Origin: an uncultured bacterium
GTDB lineage: Bacteria > Planctomycetota > Phycisphaerae > Phycisphaerales > UBA1924
NCBI GenBank assembly: GCA_903834785.1
Contig: CAILKP010000071.1
Span: 1 to 32,775, forward strand
Reading direction: 5' to 3'
DNA length: 32,775 bases
The notes beneath the pieces were generated by a model. It saw only the letters and a program-made list of their open reading frames with translations, was not told where the DNA came from and made no database searches. The position numbers and the translations under genes are program-made. Of the stretch, positions 28,323 through 32,775 are shown piece after piece (positions within the stretch are counted from its first letter, which is position 1; the number at the start of each line of letters is the position of its first letter).

Positions 28323-28492
28323 GGACCCCAGTGAGCCTAGGGGTAACACTAGGTATTTGGACGTGGTTCCCCGGGACCGGGGTAGGAGGCGGTGTAAGCA
28401 ACTCCCAGCGCCGCGGGGCCCAAGGAACGGGCGTCGCGCCAAATCGGGTCCCCCCGGGGGGCGGAACAGGTGTGATCCGGAACCCCACTGGG
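28323..28492. repeat. GC-rich intergenic block with several inverted repeats
   Basis: Between the divergent PEP-CTERM-like and AbiEi-like genes lie CCTAG/CTAGG (28336-28353), CCCCGG-GA-CCGGGG (28369-28382) and CCCCCCGGGGGG (28450-28461). A long-range pair, CCCAGTG (28327-28333) with CACTGGG (28486-28492), could close the whole block. No reading frame here looks coding. It may be a structured RNA, a leader, or a remnant of a mobile element. Confidence 0.4.
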
Positions 28493-28527
28493 CGGCTGGC
28501 AATAGATCATCTGATTGGCGGATATGC

Positions 28528-28550
28528 TAAACTATATAACGTGATTATAT
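28528..28550 (+). promoter_or_regulatory. promoter and inverted repeat at the AbiEi-like start
   Basis: TAAACT (28528-28533) ends 7 nt before GTG 28541. Across the start codon lies a perfect inverted repeat, ATATAA-CGTGA-TTATAT (28534-28550), in the only AT-rich patch nearby. AbiEi antitoxins repress their own promoter by binding inverted repeats, so this is a plausible operator. Confidence 0.45.
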
Positions 28551-29458
28551 TTCCAACGCAGAATCTACTCAGACAGCTGCAGACCGCCACCCCTCGGGGT
28601 GCTCCGCTCGATCTGCGGTCGCTCGGCCGGATTGGCATCAGCCCGCAGCTCGCCGCGTACTACGCCCGCACCGGCTGGCTGACCCGGCTGGCCCACGGCA
28701 TCTACGCACTCCCCGGTGACGCGCTGAACACCCCCGGCATGCTGATGCTGCTGCAGGACCGCATCGCCGGCCTGCACCTGGCCGGCCGCAGTGCGCTGGG
28801 GGCACCGGTGAAGGGGTTGGGCGGCGGTGAACTGGTGCTGATGGGCGATGCGCGGGCCGAACTGCCCGAGTGGTTCACGATGCGTCAGCCCGCCCGCTAC
28901 ACCAACCCGCGGCTGTTTGACTGGTCGCTTGCCGGCCTCTCGCCCGAAGCCGGAGCCGAGCTTGCCAGGCAGACGGTGGTGGATGGGCGTTCCGCTAGTG
29001 CGGCCGCTCCCGCCGGCGATGGCGCGGATGTCGCTGATGGCGCGAGCCCCGGCATCCGCCGATCAGTCCCCGAGCGGGCGATCCTCGAGATGCTCTACGA
29101 CGTCGGCACCGGCGAGTCGCTGGCTGATGCAAAAGAGATGGTCGCAAGCTTGCGGGTGACGACCGCCGCGGCACCTGAGCCCTCGCCCGCACCCGCACCC
29201 ACCCCGGCCCCCCGCGCACATCGCGATCCGAACCCCGCCGCCGCCGCCACCACCCTACACATCCCCACCCTCGGCCTCCTCCTGCGCTGCTGCACCAGCA
29301 TCAAAGCCGTGCGGCTGCTGCTGACCCTGGCCCGCCAGACCAACCTGCTCGATGTCCGCAAACTCGCCCGCGACCACTCCCCCCGCACCGGCAGCCCCAC
29401 ACGCTGGATGCGCCGCCTGCCCGATGGCACGCTACTGAGTTTGAGGCCGTATGGGTAA
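28541..29458 (+). CDS. AbiEi-like antitoxin/transcriptional regulator, without adjacent toxin
   Basis: A 305-residue protein. The N-terminal winged helix-turn-helix of the AbiEi type is visible (LRSLGRIGISPQLAAYYARTGWLTRLAHGIYALPGD), then the second domain with LAGRSALGAPVKGLGGGELVLMGDARAELPEWF and ERAILEMLYDVGTGESLADAKEM, which matches the C-terminal AbiEi antitoxin fold. The last part (LLRCCTSIKAVRLLLTLARQTNLLDVRKLA) completes it. Two Ala/Pro-rich insertions (about 150-165 and 208-235, with PEPSPAPAPTPAPR) are unusual. In type IV systems AbiEi is followed by the nucleotidyltransferase toxin AbiEii; here the next gene is a convergent kinase 38 nt away, so the toxin is missing or unlinked. 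GTG 28541 is the only start before the conserved domain. Confidence 0.8.
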   Translation: MIIFPTQNLLRQLQTATPRGAPLDLRSLGRIGISPQLAAYYARTGWLTRLAHGIYALPGDALNTPGMLMLLQDRIAGLHLAGRSALGAPVKGLGGGELVLMGDARAELPEWFTMRQPARYTNPRLFDWSLAGLSPEAGAELARQTVVDGRSASAAAPAGDGADVADGASPGIRRSVPERAILEMLYDVGTGESLADAKEMVASLRVTTAAAPEPSPAPAPTPAPRAHRDPNPAAAATTLHIPTLGLLLRCCTSIKAVRLLLTLARQTNLLDVRKLARDHSPRTGSPTRWMRRLPDGTLLSLRPYG

Positions 29459-29496
29459 GGGAGTAAGTAGAGCCCGGTGGTGGTTGCGCAGCCGCT

Positions 29497-32400
29497 TCAC
29501 TTGGGATCCGACGTGCTTGGTTTGGACTCGGTGCCGGCTGGCTTTGCGGACTTTGCCTGGGCTGCCTCTAGTTTGACCCGCAAGTCAGCGGCTGCTGAGT
29601 CGTGCCCTTTGCCCGGCTCGGTCGAATTCAATGAAGTATGAAGGTCGATCAAATTGCGATAGCAGTCGAGGGTGTCCTTGTGTAGCTCTCCTCGGAGACG
29701 CCGATTGGTGTCTAGAAGCCCTTGGAAGTGGGCAGCCGCTTGGGTCAGCTTTCCTTGCTCTCGGAGCAGGGCCGCGAAGCTGTTGATTGCCCCGAGTGTT
29801 CGCGAATGCTCCTCGCCCAGGACTCTGCGAGACCTCTCCATGGCCTCCCGTGCGAGTGGTTCAGCATCAGAGAGCTTGCCTTGAGCTCGAAGCACACTCG
29901 CCATCGTGGTGATGGAGCTGAGTGTGTCCGAATGATCCGGTCCGAGCGCAGAACGTCGTTTCTCTAGGGCCTCTCGGAGGTATGGCTCCGCCTCCTTCGG
30001 CTTGCCTTGAGCTTGTAGCAGAATGCCCATGTTGTTCATGCAACGAAGCGAGTCGGGATGTGATTCTCCGAGTACGCGGCGACTTTTCTCCAGGGCTTCA
30101 CGAGCGTACACCTCGGCGTCGGAGTACTTTCCTTGGGCACGCAGCAGGAAGCCCATGTTGTTGATAGCGATGAGCGTGTAAGGGTGCTCCTCGCCCAGAA
30201 CACGACGGGCTTTGTCCAGCGCCTCACCGAAGAGTTGTCCAGCCTCAGTTAGCTTGCCTTGTGCGCGCAGCGAGCTTCCCATGTTGCCGATTGACGTGAG
30301 TGTGTCGGGGTGATCCTCCCCTAGGACTCGCCGGCGGACGGCCAGTCCCTCACGAAAGAACGACTCGCTTTCGGCGAATCTGCCCTGCGCTCGACGAAGA
30401 AAGCCCATGTTGTTGATTGCGGCGAGCGTGTCGGGATGCTCCTGCCCCAATACTCGGCGAGAGATCTCGAGTGCTTCAACCCAGTAGGGTTCGGCTTCGG
30501 TCAGCTTCCCTTGGATCTGCAACTGGTAGCCCATGTTGCTGACTGACGTAAGTGTTTCGGGATGTTCCCTGCCACGGATTCTTCGACGCTTTTCGAGTGC
30601 TTCGAGACAATACCGCTCGGCTTCGTTGTACTTTCCCTGCTCTTGAAGCAGGAAGCCCATGTTGTGGATAGCGGTAAGGGTGTCTGGGTGTTCTCCACCG
30701 AGCACGCGACGAGAGGTTTCTAGGGCTTGGCGATAGCGAACTTCAGCTTCGGGCAGCTTCCCTTGTGACCGTAACAGGACGCCAGTGTTGATCACGGAGA
30801 GAATTGTGTCAGGATGCTCATCGCCCAGTACCCGGCGACGGGTGCTCAAGGCCGCTTCCTGCAGAGGGAGCGACAAGTCATAGAGGCCGATCGTGTAATA
30901 CAAATCCGCCAGTGCCTGCCGCAGCTGCGCGTCAACCACCGGTTGATCCTTAAACTGCTTGTCGATCGTCTCGACAGCTGGCCTGAGAATCGTTTGGTCG
31001 ATCATCGCCGCTGCAGCGTCTGTCGCGTTCACGCGGGTAAGCTCCTGACGCAGTGCCTGAACTCGCGTGGTCCGATCGTTCTCCGGCACCCCGGTCTTGT
31101 CCAGCGCCATGGAAAACCGCTCGCGGAGGTCCTTCATCAGATTGACGCCTGCGGTCGTTGTGTCAATCTGCATCAGCATCTTTGATTGGAAATCGGACAC
31201 CTGCTTGAGCTGGGCGGCACGTTCTTTCTCTGCCTTCTCGGCGTTCTCTGCGGCTGCGGCTCGTTCGTCAGCCCGGGCCCGTTGCTGCTCGGCCTCGACT
31301 CGTTGCTGGGCCTCGGCATCTCTGGCCGCCATCGCCTCGCTCCGCTGCCACAGAGACAGTGCCAGCCCAGCACTCAGCGCGAGGAGGACTGCACTCACCG
31401 CACCCACCTGCAACCGGTTCCGCCTGACAAACTTCCGTACCAGATACGCGCGGCTCTCCGGAGCAGCATCCAGCGGCTTGCCCTCCAGGTACCGCCGCAC
31501 ATCGGCCGCCATCGCCGCGGCACTGCCGTAGCGGCGTGAGCGGTCCTTGCGCAGGGCCATCATGGGGATCCACTCCAGCTCCTTACGGAGTTGGCTGGCC
31601 AGGCGCGAGCGGTCCTCGCCGCGGGCGGTGCCGATGGCGGTGCCGGTCTGACCGTCGATGGTCTCCAGCCGCGTGCTGGGTTTGGGTGGGTCGACTTCGC
31701 GGATGATCCGGTGCATCTCGGCTTGGCCGGCGGCCAGCAGCGTCTGGGCATCGTGCGGCAGGATGCCGGCCAGTAACTCGTAGAGCACCACGCCCAGGGA
31801 GTACACGTCCGACCGGGTATCGACATCCTGCTTGCCGCCGTCGGCCTGCTCGGGGCTCATGTACAGCAGCGTGCCAACGGCGATGCCTTGCATGGTCTCA
31901 ATGGTCTGGTCGATCAGGCGTTCACCGGTGGCCTTGGCAATACCGAAGTCGATGACCTTGGCCACCGGCTTGCCATCGACCCGGCTGACCAGGATGTTTC
32001 GCGGCTTGAGGTCGCGGTGGATGATCGCCTTCTGGTGGGCGTGCTGCACGGCCTCGCAGACGGAGATGAACAGTTCCAAACGCTCGGAGACGGTGAGCCG
32101 GTTGCTGTCGCAGAAATCGGTGATGGGCTCACCGGCGACGTACTCCATCACGAAGTACGGCTTGCCATCCGCTGTGGATCCCGCATCAAAGACCTTCGCG
32201 ATGTTGGGGTGATCCATCAACGCCAGCGCCTGACGCTCCTGATCGAAGCGGGCGAGGACCGACTTGGAGTCTCTGCCGGCGCGGATGATCTTCAGCGCCA
32301 CCTGCTGAACCATGGGTGCCTGACGCTCGGCCAGATAGACCGAGCCGTAGCCGCCTTCACCGAGCAGGGACTTGACCCGATACGGGCCGACAGTGGTGCC

Positions 32401-32592
32401 GATGAAGGGATCCCCCGTTGTCTCCGGCGGCTCATCACCCAGTTCGGCGTCCTTGGCCAACTGCTGCAGGACCGCTTCGAGCAGGCGGGTGTCCCGGCCA
32501 CACTCCTGCCGCAGGAAGCCCTCCCGCCGCTCCGGCGGCAGGTCGACTGCGGCTTCAAATAGTTCCATCTGGCGGCGGAGGGAGTCAGACAT
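29497..32592 (-). CDS. membrane Ser/Thr kinase with C-terminal TPR repeats
   Basis: A 1031-residue protein. Residues 1-60 resemble the N-terminal leader of planctomycete kinases that follow ECF sigma genes. The kinase domain spans about 70-370: glycine loop LGEGGYGSVYLAE (78-89), K101, HRDLKPRN (192-199), DFG (215-217) and SPEQ in place of APE. One membrane helix (about 395-414, VGAVSAVLLALSAGLALSLW) and a coiled coil rich in Ala, Glu and Arg (416-470) follow. The outer part carries kinesin-light-chain type TPRs of 42 residues, LGxEHPDTLxxxxNMGxLLxxQGKxxEAE, nine full copies from residue 589. It would sense or scaffold proteins outside and signal inside, but the ligand is unknown. The C-terminal 30 residues are low complexity. 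No Shine-Dalgarno is seen at the ATG. Confidence 0.9.
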   Translation of the reverse strand: MSDSLRRQMELFEAAVDLPPERREGFLRQECGRDTRLLEAVLQQLAKDAELGDEPPETTGDPFIGTTVGPYRVKSLLGEGGYGSVYLAERQAPMVQQVALKIIRAGRDSKSVLARFDQERQALALMDHPNIAKVFDAGSTADGKPYFVMEYVAGEPITDFCDSNRLTVSERLELFISVCEAVQHAHQKAIIHRDLKPRNILVSRVDGKPVAKVIDFGIAKATGERLIDQTIETMQGIAVGTLLYMSPEQADGGKQDVDTRSDVYSLGVVLYELLAGILPHDAQTLLAAGQAEMHRIIREVDPPKPSTRLETIDGQTGTAIGTARGEDRSRLASQLRKELEWIPMMALRKDRSRRYGSAAAMAADVRRYLEGKPLDAAPESRAYLVRKFVRRNRLQVGAVSAVLLALSAGLALSLWQRSEAMAARDAEAQQRVEAEQQRARADERAAAAENAEKAEKERAAQLKQVSDFQSKMLMQIDTTTAGVNLMKDLRERFSMALDKTGVPENDRTTRVQALRQELTRVNATDAAAAMIDQTILRPAVETIDKQFKDQPVVDAQLRQALADLYYTIGLYDLSLPLQEAALSTRRRVLGDEHPDTILSVINTGVLLRSQGKLPEAEVRYRQALETSRRVLGGEHPDTLTAIHNMGFLLQEQGKYNEAERYCLEALEKRRRIRGREHPETLTSVSNMGYQLQIQGKLTEAEPYWVEALEISRRVLGQEHPDTLAAINNMGFLRRAQGRFAESESFFREGLAVRRRVLGEDHPDTLTSIGNMGSSLRAQGKLTEAGQLFGEALDKARRVLGEEHPYTLIAINNMGFLLRAQGKYSDAEVYAREALEKSRRVLGESHPDSLRCMNNMGILLQAQGKPKEAEPYLREALEKRRSALGPDHSDTLSSITTMASVLRAQGKLSDAEPLAREAMERSRRVLGEEHSRTLGAINSFAALLREQGKLTQAAAHFQGLLDTNRRLRGELHKDTLDCYRNLIDLHTSLNSTEPGKGHDSAAADLRVKLEAAQAKSAKPAGTESKPSTSDPK
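29694..30828 (-). repeat. tandem 126-nt repeats encoding the TPR domain
   Basis: Nine consecutive units of 126 nt, each encoding a 42-residue TPR, lie in phase within the kinase gene. Conserved DNA words such as CCCATGTTGTTGAT and TTGCCTTG recur at the same offset in several units. Copy number could change by unequal recombination. The repeats are less GC-rich than the kinase-domain half of the gene. Confidence 0.75.
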
Positions 32593-32642
32593 TGTGTATG
32601 GTGAGGGAGGCTGGTCGGGGGGGGCAGGGGGCGGTGCACGTT

Positions 32643-32685
32643 CCAGGACATGGGTTACACAACGTGCTCAGGACATAGGTAACAC
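32643..32685. repeat. two direct repeats resembling an insertion-sequence end
   Basis: CCAGGACATGGGTTACAC (32643-32660) and TCAGGACATAGGTAACAC (32668-32685) match at 15 of 18 positions and start 25 nt apart. Read on the minus strand they give GTGTTACCTATGTCCTGA, a sequence type I associate with the ends of IS481-family elements. The transposase would be to the right of the window. The identification is from memory of such ends, not a search. Confidence 0.45.
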
Positions 32686-32775
32686 TTTTCCTCGACCAAC
32701 GTAGCCCGGCGACACGCTCGCTGGGGGCTTCGATGGTTCCCCGTCTCCTCCTCTGTCCTTCACCCCAGCCCTGTC

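Noticed and set aside
28242..28502. Small minus-strand frame of 86 codons between the PEP-CTERM-like and AbiEi-like genes.
   Set aside because: Low-complexity Pro/Arg/Gly translation, no Shine-Dalgarno, and it overlaps several inverted repeats.
1..32775. tRNA and rRNA genes.
   Set aside because: No acceptor/T-arm pattern or rRNA-like stretch was found by reading both strands; a covariance search was not possible.

Overview
The window is high-GC bacterial DNA (about two thirds G+C by eye) and most resembles a planctomycete of the Phycisphaerae type. The evidence is a secreted repeat protein ending in two dockerin-like repeats, a PEP-CTERM-like surface protein with the TPGAAALLGLGG tail variant, a Ser/Thr kinase followed by kinesin-light-chain TPRs, a prepilin-type protein and a DUF268 protein. 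This assignment rests on family recognition, not a database search.

Layout. 1-153: 3' end of an IS110-type transposase. 154-3445 (+): DEDDh exonuclease, pabB and a SAM methyltransferase. 3457-4208 (-): FitAB/VapBC-like RHH antitoxin and PIN toxin. 4343-9183 (+): MATE transporter, GT4 glycosyltransferase and an ABC-F (Uup-like) ATPase. 9218-13043 (-): a tightly packed glycan operon (methyltransferase, CgeB-like glycosyltransferase, two GT2 enzymes), with a divergent DUF268 gene at 13118-13903. 13915-16647 (-): a 910-residue secreted protein with about 14 WDG-type repeats, an Ig-like domain and dockerin-like repeats. 17046-18134 (+): a RhuM-family gene. 18197-20368 (-): a Sua5-like/YwlE-like phosphatase fusion, rpiB and a thioesterase. 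20614-20856: an exact-phase 9-nt degenerate repeat array. 21219-22391 (+): prepilin-like gene, then a hairpin cluster. 22845-25264: small membrane protein, argB and a secreted dienelactone hydrolase. 25417-27147 (-): MntA/HepT pair and a small kinase. 27499-28155 (-): PEP-CTERM-like protein. 28541-29458 (+): an AbiEi-like regulator without its toxin. 29497-32592 (-): a large TPR kinase. At 32643-32685 are two direct repeats that look like an insertion-sequence end.

How it works together. The middle block probably builds and transfers sugars onto a cell-surface glycan or glycoprotein. The large secreted protein, prepilin and PEP-CTERM-like protein are other envelope components. Four toxin-antitoxin or defence-like loci (PIN/RHH, MntA/HepT, orphan AbiEi, RhuM) and IS remnants at both edges mark the window as partly accessory. 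The rest is housekeeping: folate, arginine, pentose phosphate and translation factors.

The most unusual signals are these: (1) a TANNNT -10-like hexamer 5-10 nt upstream of nine start codons that lack a Shine-Dalgarno sequence, pointing to leaderless or near-leaderless transcripts, while other genes here have clear Shine-Dalgarno sequences and no such hexamer; (2) the 27-unit 9-nt array; (3) a cluster of triloop hairpins; (4) the Sua5/arginine-phosphatase-like fusion, whose Sua5 half has lost most active-site motifs.
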